From: CAZMGV01 sp964565925
GTDB lineage: Bacteria; JAGRBM01; JAHCIT01
Direction: 5' to 3'
Length of the DNA: 64,000 bases
Assembly (NCBI GenBank): GCA_964565925.1
Contig: CAZMGV010000015.1
Span: forward strand, 62,001-126,000
Positions 1-9,259 of this stretch are shown here, piece after piece. The notes under the pieces were generated by a model, which searched no databases, was not told where the DNA came from, and saw nothing but the letters and a program-made list of their open reading frames with translations. Each line of letters opens with the position of its first letter. Position 1 is the first letter of the stretch. A program made the translations under genes and the position numbers.

Positions 1-224
1 GTGGCGGTTTCTTTCGACTGGACCGCCCGGCGCACCCGCTCGAACAGGACCCGTTCGTCGCTGGTGAGCGGTTTCGAGCCTGAGCGTTTTTCGGCGTAGT
101 AGAGGCACTCGTTCAGGGTTTCGTCGAGCGATTCCCGGCCGGCCTTTACCCGTTCCAGCGTTTCCTGCGCGGCGCGCCGGGCGGAATCGTCAGTGATCTG
201 CTTTTCGTCGGCCGGAGTGAGCAT
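1..224 (-). CDS. Partial hypothetical protein, cut by the window edge
   Basis: The minus strand reads open from an ATG at 222-224 to the window edge, giving about 74 residues beginning MLTPADEKQITDDSARRA. The visible part is hydrophilic, rich in Glu, Arg and Lys, probably helical, with no signal peptide or membrane segment. It starts 12 bases after the stop of the glycosyltransferase gene on the same strand, so the two are probably co-transcribed. No family is recognised, and the C-terminus lies outside the window. Confidence 0.5.
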   Translation of the reverse strand, partial: MLTPADEKQITDDSARRAAQETLERVKAGRESLDETLNECLYYAEKRSGSKPLTSDERVLFERVRRAVQSKETA

Positions 225-236
225 GGAACCGGAAGC

Positions 237-1409
237 CTACCGGCTTCCGGAGGTTCCGTCCAAGGGGACACCGGTAGCCGTTTCATAGAAGCTGATCAGC
301 GCGTCAGTCTGCCCGGCAAGGTGATACCGTTTCTCAAGCTCACGGCGTGCCGCCTTTGCCAGCAGATCGCGAAGCAGCGGGTCGCCGGCCAATTCTTCGA
401 TCGCGTCGGCCAGTAACCCCGAGTCGTCTGGCAGAACCAGCTTGCCGGTGCGGTCGTTCTCCAGAAGTTCCGGGATGGCGGACATCAGTGTCGAGATTGC
501 CGGGACGCCGCAGGCAATGGCCGCCATCAGGAATTCCGGAATCGTTTCCATATCGCCGTGGCGTCCCCGCCGGCAGGGAAGTACGGCGATGTCGGCGTCC
601 GCCAGCAGCGCCGCGAAATCAGGCGGATGGTCGCACAACAGGCGCACATACTCCTGTGCGGACCTGAGCGCGATATGCCGTTCCAGATCGTCCTTGAGGG
701 GTCCGGTTCCGGCAAGGACGACGTCTACCGGTCTGCCCCGGCGGGCCAGTTCGTAGACCGCCTCGATCACCAGGTCGAAGGCTGACCGGGATTCGAGCGG
801 TCCGGCAGCCAGGACGCGCACCCGCTCCCGGCGGGATTTGGGACTGATGGGGACATACTCAGGCGCAGCCGGTCTGATAATCTGCACCAGCTTCGCATTT
901 GAGGGGTAGCGTTCACGGAGTTCCCGGGCGACGAACTCGGATGTGGCCCTTACCGCCTGGCAGTGCCGGAGCTTGTCCCTGAGCCCCGGATTGTAAAGGA
1001 AAATGTCCGAACCGTGGGCGGTGAACGAATAAGGGATGCCGGTCAGGGCGGAGACAAGCGCCGCAAATTCAGCCCCTTGCGCGGCACTGGTGCCGTGAAG
1101 GTGGGTGACTCCGATTCGCTGGACCTTTTCAGCGAAATAGCCGGACCGCAGTTCATGCGACGCGGAGCTTACGATGCCGGGTGCCCGGAGCAGTGTCCAG
1201 TATGCCGACATCGGATTCCGGATGATCCGGATGAGTGACGCCGATGTGTTGAGCGCGGGATTTCCGCGGAACGTTCCCGGCGGCAGCGTTTCGTCGCCAG
1301 CCCCTTCACCGGCGTGAAAAAAAGTAACTTCCACGCCTCTCGAATTCAGGGCGGCGGCTTCCCTCGCCATGAACGGGTGAAATGTGTCAATAAAATACCC
1401 GATATGCAC
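237..1409 (-). CDS. Glycosyltransferase family 4 (GT-B fold)
   Basis: The 390-residue product has the layout of a retaining GT4 enzyme that moves a sugar from a nucleotide sugar to a glycan or lipid acceptor in the cytoplasm. The N-terminal Rossmann half begins HIGYFIDTFHPFMAREAAAL and carries an AHGSD motif near residue 131. The C-terminal half has VLAGTGPLKDDLE near 231 and the nucleotide-sugar site ETIPEFLMAAIACGVPAIS near 288-306, a variant of the usual EX7E region. The start is a GTG without a clear ribosome binding site. The gene diverges from the hydrolase at 1458 with under 50 bases between starts. The closest subfamily I can suggest is WcaL/AmsK-like exopolysaccharide transferases; the acceptor is unknown. 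Confidence 0.85.
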   Translation of the reverse strand: MHIGYFIDTFHPFMAREAAALNSRGVEVTFFHAGEGAGDETLPPGTFRGNPALNTSASLIRIIRNPMSAYWTLLRAPGIVSSASHELRSGYFAEKVQRIGVTHLHGTSAAQGAEFAALVSALTGIPYSFTAHGSDIFLYNPGLRDKLRHCQAVRATSEFVARELRERYPSNAKLVQIIRPAAPEYVPISPKSRRERVRVLAAGPLESRSAFDLVIEAVYELARRGRPVDVVLAGTGPLKDDLERHIALRSAQEYVRLLCDHPPDFAALLADADIAVLPCRRGRHGDMETIPEFLMAAIACGVPAISTLMSAIPELLENDRTGKLVLPDDSGLLADAIEELAGDPLLRDLLAKAARRELEKRYHLAGQTDALISFYETATGVPLDGTSGSR

Positions 1410-1457
1410 AGGGGAGAGTGTAACCGCCCGGCTCTTCAGTAGTCAGGGCGTACGGAT

Positions 1458-3185
1458 ATGGAAAAACGCTGGGTTATTCTGACGGCTGTCGCCGGACTCG
1501 TTACCGCCCTGATCGGCCAGGTCGTGCTCCGCTGGAACCGCGCGCCGGGGATCGAGATCACCGATCATGTGGAAGTCGTCAAAGGGGGTGAATTCGACGG
1601 TCTCGACGTGGCCATGCGGATTGTCCGGCGCCAGCACCTGGACGGCCCTGTACCGGGGGTGGTCGTCGCGCACGGGTTCATGGCGTCGGGTGAGCTGTAC
1701 GACTCCAACTTTGTACTGCCGCTCGCCCGGGCTGGTTATATTGTCGCTTCCATCGACGAACGGGGCCACGGCAACACCGGCGGTGCGATGCAGTTTCCCC
1801 GGGAGTTTCCGCCCGAAGGATTCAAGGTCCTTCCGAAGCCGGAGATTACGGCCGCCATGAACGCGCTCCGGAGCCGTCCGGATGTGGATCCGCAGGAGAT
1901 CGGTGTCGTGGGTCACTCCATGGGCGGTCACGCGGTGACTGATACGGCACTGCTGGGTGGCGGACAGGCCGCGACGGTAGCTATCGCCGGGATCAGTGAC
2001 TGGAAGGGCGACTGGTCGCCTGCCCGGAACTTTCTTTTCCTCAATTGTAAGTTCGACGAATATATTTTCCCGGACCGTTCTCTCGAGATGGCCAGCCGGT
2101 TTTCGGGTGGCCAGATTACCGCAAGCGGGCAGGAGATTGGTGACTTTGCCTCGGGGACCGCACGCGGGTTCATCCAGTTCGACGACTGCGATCACCTGAC
2201 CGAACTTTATCATCCCGGTATCAGCCGGGCGGTGATCTCGTGGCTGGATCGGTCGCTGGGTCACGTGTCCGACCCTCTACCGGTCAGCGAACTCTGGATC
2301 GGCTATGTGCGCGGCTGGATCGGTTCGGCACAGACGCTGCTCGGGATCCTGCTCGCGACGGGAGCGCTGGTCTGGTACTGGGGCAAACGGACCGAAGAGT
2401 CTGTGGCCGCCCAGTTCGCCCATAACTCTCACGAACTGTCAGGGGGGCGCCTCGCCGATGCGCTGCGGGAGATCACCGGAAGTGTTCACGGCGGTCACGC
2501 CGCCCTGCTGCCCGGATTTTCGGGCTGGAAAACCTGGACGCTCGTCTGGTTCCTGGCGCCGCTTTCGGCACTCCCCTTCATGTCGCTATGGGACCGGGTG
2601 CCGCTGGCGCTTTCGGGCCCGGTGATCGCCGTGCTCTATGGGGCCGGTGTGCTCTCGGCACTGACGGTTTTTGTCGGAACGTCAGAGGACGAACGCGCCG
2701 AACTCTGGGACAACGGCATCCGGGGGTTCGACCGGCGTTACATCCTGTGCGGCCTGTTCGCCGGGGCCGCAGCCATCAGCGCCATCGCGCTGGCTTTTTC
2801 CGGAGTCCTGATCGACTACTGGCCGACGCCCCGGAAATGGGCGTTTGCCGTGTTTTTCCTGGTGATACTGCTCCCGCCATTTATGGCCATACAGGGATTT
2901 ATCCGGGTGATTTCAGGCCGGGCCCGGACGGAGGTCGGTCGGCTGGCATCGGGAGTGGGGCTGCTGATTGTCGGCACCTTTGCGATGGCATTCGGACTGC
3001 TTGCTTTTCACTATCACAAGATGATGCCGCTCGAGTGGGTGTCCGCCGCCACGGCTGTGGCCGCCGGACTCATCCCGCTCATCATGTTCCGGCGCCGGGA
3101 CGAACTGCCGGCGCGCACGCTGGCGTGGGCGATGCTTGCCGCCTTTATTCTGGCGAACCTGCTGCCGGTCAGGGTGTGGGAGTAG
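1458..3185 (+). CDS. Membrane-anchored alpha/beta hydrolase with polytopic C-terminus
   Basis: The 575-residue protein has one N-terminal membrane helix (about residues 6-24), then an alpha/beta-hydrolase domain of the dienelactone hydrolase/peptidase type, then roughly eight hydrophobic helices from about residue 290 to the end. The hydrolase part shows the oxyanion region VVVAHGFMASGE (about 68-79), the nucleophile elbow GHSMGGHA with Ser154, a probable acid in FDEYIFPDRS and a His in DDCDHLTELYHPG. The triad appears complete. The helical tail is not standard for this fold. The substrate is unknown; the topology suggests that the enzyme works at the membrane surface. It converges on the VWA gene, with 25 bases between the two stops. 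Confidence 0.8.
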   Translation: MEKRWVILTAVAGLVTALIGQVVLRWNRAPGIEITDHVEVVKGGEFDGLDVAMRIVRRQHLDGPVPGVVVAHGFMASGELYDSNFVLPLARAGYIVASIDERGHGNTGGAMQFPREFPPEGFKVLPKPEITAAMNALRSRPDVDPQEIGVVGHSMGGHAVTDTALLGGGQAATVAIAGISDWKGDWSPARNFLFLNCKFDEYIFPDRSLEMASRFSGGQITASGQEIGDFASGTARGFIQFDDCDHLTELYHPGISRAVISWLDRSLGHVSDPLPVSELWIGYVRGWIGSAQTLLGILLATGALVWYWGKRTEESVAAQFAHNSHELSGGRLADALREITGSVHGGHAALLPGFSGWKTWTLVWFLAPLSALPFMSLWDRVPLALSGPVIAVLYGAGVLSALTVFVGTSEDERAELWDNGIRGFDRRYILCGLFAGAAAISAIALAFSGVLIDYWPTPRKWAFAVFFLVILLPPFMAIQGFIRVISGRARTEVGRLASGVGLLIVGTFAMAFGLLAFHYHKMMPLEWVSAATAVAAGLIPLIMFRRRDELPARTLAWAMLAAFILANLLPVRVWE

Positions 3186-3210
3186 GGGATGGGGTGCCTG
3201 GTGCCGCTCG

Positions 3211-4791
3211 CTAGAGCGCCGCGAACAGGTCTTTCATTTCATCCGAGGTGAGCCGGGAAACGGTCGTCACCTTGTCTGAGAATTCTTTCACGGTTGCGGG
3301 CGTGTTGATACCCATGTCGACGAGAATCGAGAAGACCGTGACTTCCAGGTCCTCCTTCATCCGCTTGAACTCAGTCAGCCAGCGTGAGGAAACAACACAG
3401 TCGCCGTCGGTGATGAACACAATGTCGCCGCGCTGCTTGTCGTCCCGTTCGAGCGAATAAATCGCTTCCTGCAGGGGCTTCTCGAAGTCGGTGCCACCGC
3501 CGATGAAATATTCCGCCAGCTGCTCGATTTTCTCGATACGCCGGTCTTTGGCCTCGTTCTTGGGGAAGTCCATGACTGTGAGTGGATCCTTCTTGGAGCC
3601 GAAGTGAATAGCCCGGAAGTTCCGCTTCTGTCGGGTGGCAATATCCAGCATCGCCAGCGTGACGGCCTTGGACCAGAGTTCTTTCTCGCCCTCCATCGAA
3701 TAACTGCCGTCGATGCAGACCACGAGCGCGCCCTTGCCGCGTTCCTCGTCACCCCGGAGGTTGTACTGGAGGAGCTTGCCCTCCACGAAGCGGCGCATAA
3801 AATCCTTGCGCAGTATCGGATGCCGGAGCGCGAATAGTTCGGCCGGGATGAGCCGCGAGACGTCGTTGCCAAGCGTCACGTCGTACATCTCTTCGTGGTG
3901 CTGCATGACCCGGCGGCGCTGTTCGGCAAGCGCCAGCCGCTTGAACTTCCCGACCATCTTGGCGAGCCGCTTGAGCTTGTCCGAGCTCTGGAGTTTCTTC
4001 GCCAGCATGAGCCGCTGGTTCACAGCGAACCGCTGGTTGGCGCCGGCCTCGTCGCCGAATCCTTCGAGCAGCTCCTCGGAATCCTTCACGTCGCTCATCG
4101 CCTGGTCGAACCCCTCCTGAAGGGCGCGCTCCATGGCGCTCTGGCGGGCGGGATTATCTTCGAAGTCCTGGACCTGCTGGTTGTACTTCTCCTGATTCTC
4201 CTGCATCTCCTCCTTGGCCTGTTCCAGCCGCTCGCGAATCTTCTCTTCCATCTCCTCGGTGGCCTTGTAGTTTTCCAGCAGCTCTTCGAGGGATTCGATC
4301 TCCTCCTGCTGCTGGGCGAGCTGCTGCTCGCTGTCGGCCATGTCGTTCACTTCGTCGGCGAGTTCCTTCTGGATCTCGGCGAGTATGCCATTGGCGAGGC
4401 TGTAAGTGGCCACTGCTGCCGACGGCTCGTTCATGATCGTGAACTTGCGGAGGTCCTTGTATTCGGCCCGCTGCATCGCCTGCTCGATGATGGAACGGTT
4501 CTGCAGGTTGCTCTTGACGAGGTTCTTGGGGTCCGAGAGCTTGATGTTGTACTTGTAGAGGGACGAGAAAAGATCCTGGAGCAGCGTCCCGAACGGCGAG
4601 AACGTCGTCTCGCCCCGGCGCTTGAGTTCGGCCAGCACCGGCGAGTCGTCGAGCATCTCGAGGTACATCATCCGGTCGAACGAATCGTTCTCGACCGAAT
4701 GTATTCCAGGCCCGAGCGGCACGTCCGCAGCCGGCGCTTTCCGCTTTTTGCGGAACTCGCCCCGTTCGACGTCTTTGGGCGTATACGCCAT
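3211..4791 (-). CDS. VWA-domain protein, ViaA/CoxE-like partner of a MoxR ATPase
   Basis: The 526-residue cytoplasmic protein has a helical N-terminal region, a highly charged coiled coil at about 138-212 (runs of Glu, Gln and Lys), and a C-terminal von Willebrand A domain. The metal-ion site is complete: DGSYSM at 361-366 (DxSxS), the Thr in GGGTDFEKP and the Asp in VFITDGD. ViaA-type VWA proteins work with RavA-type MoxR ATPases as a chaperone pair for protein-complex assembly or metal insertion, and such an ATPase lies directly upstream at 4857-5996. The pairing and the domain order support a RavA/ViaA-like role. The client is unknown. Confidence 0.85.
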   Translation of the reverse strand: MAYTPKDVERGEFRKKRKAPAADVPLGPGIHSVENDSFDRMMYLEMLDDSPVLAELKRRGETTFSPFGTLLQDLFSSLYKYNIKLSDPKNLVKSNLQNRSIIEQAMQRAEYKDLRKFTIMNEPSAAVATYSLANGILAEIQKELADEVNDMADSEQQLAQQQEEIESLEELLENYKATEEMEEKIRERLEQAKEEMQENQEKYNQQVQDFEDNPARQSAMERALQEGFDQAMSDVKDSEELLEGFGDEAGANQRFAVNQRLMLAKKLQSSDKLKRLAKMVGKFKRLALAEQRRRVMQHHEEMYDVTLGNDVSRLIPAELFALRHPILRKDFMRRFVEGKLLQYNLRGDEERGKGALVVCIDGSYSMEGEKELWSKAVTLAMLDIATRQKRNFRAIHFGSKKDPLTVMDFPKNEAKDRRIEKIEQLAEYFIGGGTDFEKPLQEAIYSLERDDKQRGDIVFITDGDCVVSSRWLTEFKRMKEDLEVTVFSILVDMGINTPATVKEFSDKVTTVSRLTSDEMKDLFAAL

Positions 4792-4856
4792 CGCCTGGAT
4801 TCTCTCCGTCGGCCGCCAAGGAGGCGGCCAGTTATCGGCCGATCAGCGGCGGGATG

Positions 4857-5996
4857 TCAGGGGGCTTCTTCGAGCCCCAGACAGTTTTCGAGAATTTCGT
4901 TATGCATCCGTTCGATCTTCACGCGAACGTCCTCGATGCGGCCAATGGAGCGGCCTTCCTGGCTGGCGCGCTTGATCACTTCGCCGATACGGGAGTGGAT
5001 CTTCTTGAACTTCGTATGCGCCTCGATACCGGCCTTCGTGCGCTCGTCCTCATCCGCCCAGTCACGCTTGGCGTAGGCGGAAATCTCCTGAGCCTGGTGG
5101 AGAAACTCCTCCGCGCGGCGGTCGAACGGGTTGGCGATGTCGTAGACGATGTTTTCGACAACGGGGATATCATCCGGCACAGTCCAGAGTACATGGCAGA
5201 GGATCATCAGGTCCGAATCGATTACATGGTCGCGTCCGTCCATGAAGGCCGAGGCCTTGAGCAGGTTGAGGGAATTCCTGAACCGGCGGTCCGACGGCAG
5301 GATGTTCTCTTTCTTGAGCTTGTTCCGGAGCGTCACCATCAGGTTGATGACGAGGTCCGAAATCTCCACCGCGCCGGCTTCCTTCTGGAGGCCTTCAAGT
5401 TCCTTCAGCGAGATGCGAGTGAAATGCTTGGGTTCTTTCAGGGAGAGCATCTGGACGAAGTTCTGGTCGTCTTCCAGATACTTCACGATGTAGCGGAGCA
5501 TGAACCGGTCGTAGAGGGCCGTCAGTTCTTCCTCGTCCGGCAGTTCGTTGGACGCGCCGATCATCGAGACGAGCGGGGCGATCTGCGGCTTGTCGCCGTT
5601 GTGGAACTTGCGTTCGTTAATCAGCGAAAGCAGGGCATTCAGGATGGAACTGTTCGCCTTGAAGATTTCGTCCAGGAACGCCACATGCGCCACCGGCAGC
5701 TTGTCGCGGGGGATACGCGTGTATTCATCCCGTTCAAGGGCTTTGAGTGAAATCGGTCCGAAGATCTCTTCAGGGGTGGTGAACTTCGTAAGCAGCCACT
5801 GGAAGTAGTTCGCGCCGTCGATCCGCTTGCACAGCTCGTCGGCGAGCATCGACTTGGCGGTGCCCGGAGGGCCGATCAGAAGCACGTGTTCCTTGGCGAG
5901 CAGCGCCGCCAGTGTGCCGTCGATCAGTTCTTCACGCTCGATAAAGGATTGTTTCAGCTCGGTGCGGATACTCTGGATGGGATTCGCGTGGGCCAC
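4857..5996 (-). CDS. MoxR-family AAA+ ATPase (RavA-like)
   Basis: The 379-residue AAA+ protein carries Walker A GPPGTAKS (42-49), Walker B VAFLDEIFK (about 105-113), a sensor-1 region SMIGASNELPD and the inserted FTTPEEIFGP segment typical of MoxR/RavA proteins. It lacks the long LARA insertion of E. coli RavA. These ATPases form hexamers that remodel protein complexes together with VWA partners. The start is GTG (5994-5996). The VWA gene follows after 65 bases and the cyclic-nucleotide-domain gene precedes it, so the three may form one transcript. Confidence 0.9.
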   Translation of the reverse strand: MAHANPIQSIRTELKQSFIEREELIDGTLAALLAKEHVLLIGPPGTAKSMLADELCKRIDGANYFQWLLTKFTTPEEIFGPISLKALERDEYTRIPRDKLPVAHVAFLDEIFKANSSILNALLSLINERKFHNGDKPQIAPLVSMIGASNELPDEEELTALYDRFMLRYIVKYLEDDQNFVQMLSLKEPKHFTRISLKELEGLQKEAGAVEISDLVINLMVTLRNKLKKENILPSDRRFRNSLNLLKASAFMDGRDHVIDSDLMILCHVLWTVPDDIPVVENIVYDIANPFDRRAEEFLHQAQEISAYAKRDWADEDERTKAGIEAHTKFKKIHSRIGEVIKRASQEGRSIGRIEDVRVKIERMHNEILENCLGLEEAP

Positions 5997-6152
5997 GGAT
6001 TACCTCATGCGGCTGCGGAGGCAATCGGGCACCTTCCGCGCCAAGAGAACAATCCTAGCCTATTTCGGCGGGGAACGAAGGGAAAGCGGGCAGGGAGACT
6101 GACCTTTTCTTTGCCTGCCCGGGGATTAACGCGGCGTATTAACGTTTCGGGG

Positions 6153-6638
6153 TCAGACGCTGCGGCCGACGCCGTCTTTCAGCTTCTTGGACAGCTTCTT
6201 TTCGTTATAGAGGACTTCGTTGGTCGCTCTCAGGCGGGCGCACAGGGACTGGCAGAAGTGCTCCAGGAATTTGACGCCGACGGCCGGATAGCCATCGATG
6301 ATCGAGCGGTATTTGAGGCGGCTCAGGAAAAGCGTGGTTGTGGTACCCTTGGCGACGCAGTCGGCTGTCGTGGGTTTCTTGTCTACCAGGCTGATCTCGC
6401 CGAAGTGTTCGCCCTTCTTCAGCGTGGCGAAGATCTCAAGCTGGTCGCCCTGGCGGCGGCAGACGTTCACTTCGCCCAGAAGGATGCAGTGGAACCCTTC
6501 GCCGATGGTCCGTTCGCGAATGATAACCTCGCCGTCTTTCCAGGTCTTCTGGTCCATGCCGGCCGCGACTTTCTCGAGCTCATCGCCCGTGAAATCGCTG
6601 AACAGGCCAATGCTTCTAAGCTGGTCGGTAGGAATCAT
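6153..6638 (-). CDS. Stand-alone cyclic-nucleotide-binding-domain protein
   Basis: The 161-residue protein is a single CAP-like beta roll followed by a basic helical tail (NEKKLSKKLKDGVGRSV). It has no DNA-binding helix-turn-helix. The phosphate-binding cassette is visible as FGEISLVDKKPTTADCVA: the Gly and Glu are kept, but the Arg that holds the cyclic phosphate in PKA and CAP is replaced by Thr. Binding of cAMP or cGMP is therefore doubtful. The ribosome binding site is strong (GGAGGGGG about nine bases before the ATG at 6636-6638). It sits upstream of the MoxR/VWA pair and may act as a sensory or adaptor subunit. Confidence 0.8.
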   Translation of the reverse strand: MIPTDQLRSIGLFSDFTGDELEKVAAGMDQKTWKDGEVIIRERTIGEGFHCILLGEVNVCRRQGDQLEIFATLKKGEHFGEISLVDKKPTTADCVAKGTTTTLFLSRLKYRSIIDGYPAVGVKFLEHFCQSLCARLRATNEVLYNEKKLSKKLKDGVGRSV

Positions 6639-6759
6639 TCTCGAAAAACCCCCTCCGGGTTCTCAACGCGGACTTAACGAATAGGCGCTACGTTAACCGA
6701 AACCGTGCGCTACGTCCAAGGGCACTGCCGGGGAATGGCCGTTCTTTGTGTCACATTCT

Positions 6760-8394
6760 CTATCCGACGATCTTGTGCTTGACCCGGTCAAGGATATGGA
6801 AAAGCTCGTCGGCCTCGGGGGCGCGGATCAGCTTCAGAAGCGCTGCATAGAGTGCGATGGCGGCTGCAATGGGAACGAAGGTCAGTACGAGGCGTCCCGG
6901 TGCCCGGCCGAGCGAGGCGATCAGGTGTGCGGGCGCGCCGGTTTCCAGCCAGCTCCAGAGCCCCCACGCGGCGCCGCCGATTACCACCGAAACGGCGGCC
7001 AGTTTGAGGAACGACGCGGCGATCTCCCGGCCGTTAATCCCTTCAAGGATGATGGCGGCCGCCACGAACTGGACAACGAAATCGGCGAGTGAACCGAGAG
7101 CCGTACCAAGTGCGAGTCCGGGCGCGCCGAGAGTCCGGTAGGTGAGCCAGTTGAAGACAATATTCACGCCGACGGCCGACATGGACCCGGCAAGGGGTAT
7201 GCGGGGCCGATTGATGGCATAGAAAACCGGTTCGAGCACTTTGGTGGTCGAGGTGAATACGAGGCCGGTCATGTAGGCCGAGAGCACCAGTGCGGTTTCG
7301 GTCGTATCCTCGGGGCGGAACCGGCCGTATTCGAAAAGCAGCCGGACCGTCGGCACGGAAAGGGCGATAAGCCCCGCCACCGACGGCAGTGCCAGCAGGA
7401 AGACGTTCTTCATGGCGTGAACGGTATTTTCGCGGATCGCCTGATGGTCGTTGCGGGCGGCGGCCTCGGCAGCGGCCGTTGTGGCCACCGTTCCCAGCGC
7501 CACGCCGAACAGGCCGATCGGCAGATAATAGAGCCGGAAGGCGTAGTTCAGATGCGAGAGCGGTCCGTCGCCCAGTTTCGAGGCGAAGACCGAGTTCACG
7601 AAGATGTTGAGCTGCACGACGGCGAGCCCCATGATGGCCGGGCCCATGAGCCGCACGATCCGGCGGATGCCCGGGTCGCCAGGAATGTCCGTGAACGACA
7701 GCCGCAGCCGGTATCCGAGCGACCTTAGTTGTGGCAGCTGCACGATCAGTTGTGCGAGCCCGGCCATCAGCACCGCGATCGACCATGCCCAGGCGGCTAA
7801 CATCGGGTCTTTGGTGGCAAGATAGATCCCCACGCCCGCGACGATGGACACGACGTTGAACAGCGCCGGGGCTATTGCCGGCACGAAGAACTTCCGGTTG
7901 GAGTTAAGCACCCCCATGACGATGGCCGTCACCGAGATGATCGGCAGGAACGGCATCATGATCCGGGTAAGGTTCGTGGCCAGTTCGCGCTTTTCGGGCG
8001 AGGCGGCGAAGCCGGGCGCGATGAGATCGACCACCGACCCGGAGAAGAGTATTCCCAGTGCCGTGAGGATTCCGGTCGCGGTGAGCGCGCCGCCAAGCGT
8101 CTTTGCCAGCAGTTCCTGCGCCGACTCCTTGCCGGCGTTCGACTGGCGGTCTGTGAAGGTCGGCACGAACGCCGCCGAGAGCGCCCCTTCGGCGAACATG
8201 TCGCGCAGCAGATTCGGGATCCGGAAGGCGATGATATAGGCGTCGGCCACCCAGCCCGCGCCGAACAGGGTCGCAAAGAGCGTCTCGCGCAGAACGCCCA
8301 GCACCCGGGAGGTGAGCACGGCGAGCGTGATCGGGCCGGCCTGGGCCAGCTGACCGCTGTGTCTCTTGTCAGGAGGCGTAGGGGTTCCGCTCAC
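6760..8394 (-). CDS. murJ: Lipid II flippase MurJ (MviN family)
   Basis: The 544-residue polytopic protein belongs to the MATE/MOP-fold flippases that turn lipid II across the inner membrane for peptidoglycan synthesis. The family hallmark RIPNLLRDMFAEGALSAAF lies near residues 52-70, after TSRVLGVLRETLFATLFGAG, which carries the conserved arginines. About 14 hydrophobic segments follow, with the usual length of a MurJ. The start is a GTG that directly abuts the TGA of the upstream hydrolase gene, so translation is probably coupled. Confidence 0.95.
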   Translation of the reverse strand: MSGTPTPPDKRHSGQLAQAGPITLAVLTSRVLGVLRETLFATLFGAGWVADAYIIAFRIPNLLRDMFAEGALSAAFVPTFTDRQSNAGKESAQELLAKTLGGALTATGILTALGILFSGSVVDLIAPGFAASPEKRELATNLTRIMMPFLPIISVTAIVMGVLNSNRKFFVPAIAPALFNVVSIVAGVGIYLATKDPMLAAWAWSIAVLMAGLAQLIVQLPQLRSLGYRLRLSFTDIPGDPGIRRIVRLMGPAIMGLAVVQLNIFVNSVFASKLGDGPLSHLNYAFRLYYLPIGLFGVALGTVATTAAAEAAARNDHQAIRENTVHAMKNVFLLALPSVAGLIALSVPTVRLLFEYGRFRPEDTTETALVLSAYMTGLVFTSTTKVLEPVFYAINRPRIPLAGSMSAVGVNIVFNWLTYRTLGAPGLALGTALGSLADFVVQFVAAAIILEGINGREIAASFLKLAAVSVVIGGAAWGLWSWLETGAPAHLIASLGRAPGRLVLTFVPIAAAIALYAALLKLIRAPEADELFHILDRVKHKIVG

Positions 8395-9189
8395 TCAGGA
8401 ATCTTTCAGGAATTCCAGTACGTGCCTGTTGGCCTCTTGGGCCGCCTCGACAAAGAACCCGTGTCCGGATTTCGGTATTTTCACAAGTTCCGCATTGGGT
8501 ATCAGCTCCGCGAGCAGGTTCGAATGTTCTGGCGGGATCAGCACGTCGTCGGTGCCGGTAATGACCAGCGTCTCGTGAAAAACATCCTTGAGACGGTGCC
8601 TCGTGTCGTGATTCATCACCGCATTGATCTGGTTCATCAGGCCCCTCACCGGCGGCGGATGGGCCAGCGAGACTTCCAGAACCTCGGCGACGGTTTTCGT
8701 CTCGTTCCGGATGAACTCCGGCACAAACAGGATGTCGAGAGATTCCCGGGCGATCTGCTCGCGGGACGTGCCGGGACGGGGCATGAGCTTGGCGGCGACC
8801 TCGGGCGCGGGCGGCTTGAACCCCATCGCGGGGGTGGTGCAGGCGAGAATGAGCTTGCGGACCCGCTCAGGGTGTTCGAGCGCGATGTGCTGGGAGATCA
8901 TCCCGCCCATCGAGGCGCCCATCACATGGGCGGAATCGATCTTGAGATAATCGAGCAGCGCGACGGCGTCGTCCGCCATATCGGTGACGGTCCACTGCTT
9001 CTGGGGCCTATCGGTCTGGCCGACTCCCCGGTTGTCGAACAGGATTACCTGGTAGCGATCCTTCAGTTCGGGCAGCTGCCACTTCCACCAGTGGTGCGTG
9101 GAGCCGAGACCCATGATGAGGATCAGCGGGTCCCCGCTTCCGTGGGTTTCGTAATAGATATTGAGCCGTGGCGTCTGTGCGATGGGCAT
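8395..9189 (-). CDS. Alpha/beta hydrolase (3-oxoadipate enol-lactonase-like)
   Basis: The 264-residue soluble hydrolase has the oxyanion region LILIMGLGSTHHWW, the strand DNRGVGQTDRP, the nucleophile elbow GASMGGM, an acid in TGTDDVLIPPEH and a His in SGHGFFVE, so the catalytic triad looks intact. Family members cleave esters, lactones or C-C bonds; the substrate cannot be told from the sequence. It lies between the molybdopterin oxidoreductase gene (70 bases upstream) and murJ, with which it is translationally adjacent (TGA then GTG). Confidence 0.88.
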   Translation of the reverse strand: MPIAQTPRLNIYYETHGSGDPLILIMGLGSTHHWWKWQLPELKDRYQVILFDNRGVGQTDRPQKQWTVTDMADDAVALLDYLKIDSAHVMGASMGGMISQHIALEHPERVRKLILACTTPAMGFKPPAPEVAAKLMPRPGTSREQIARESLDILFVPEFIRNETKTVAEVLEVSLAHPPPVRGLMNQINAVMNHDTRHRLKDVFHETLVITGTDDVLIPPEHSNLLAELIPNAELVKIPKSGHGFFVEAAQEANRHVLEFLKDS

Positions 9190-9259
9190 GGCGCGATGTT
9201 ACCGCATGCCCCGGCGCGGGCAAGGGCGGCCCGTTAAAGGATGACGGCAGTCGTGCCGC

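Noticed and set aside
3895..5076. A 393-codon plus-strand frame opposite the VWA gene
   Set aside because: The Leu/Val/Glu-rich translation mirrors the coiled-coil codons of the VWA gene, and the minus-strand proteins have clear motifs.
6087..6121. Inverted repeat CGGGCAGG...CCTGCCCG after the CNB gene
   Set aside because: The loop is about 19 bases and there is no T-run, so a terminator call is not supported.
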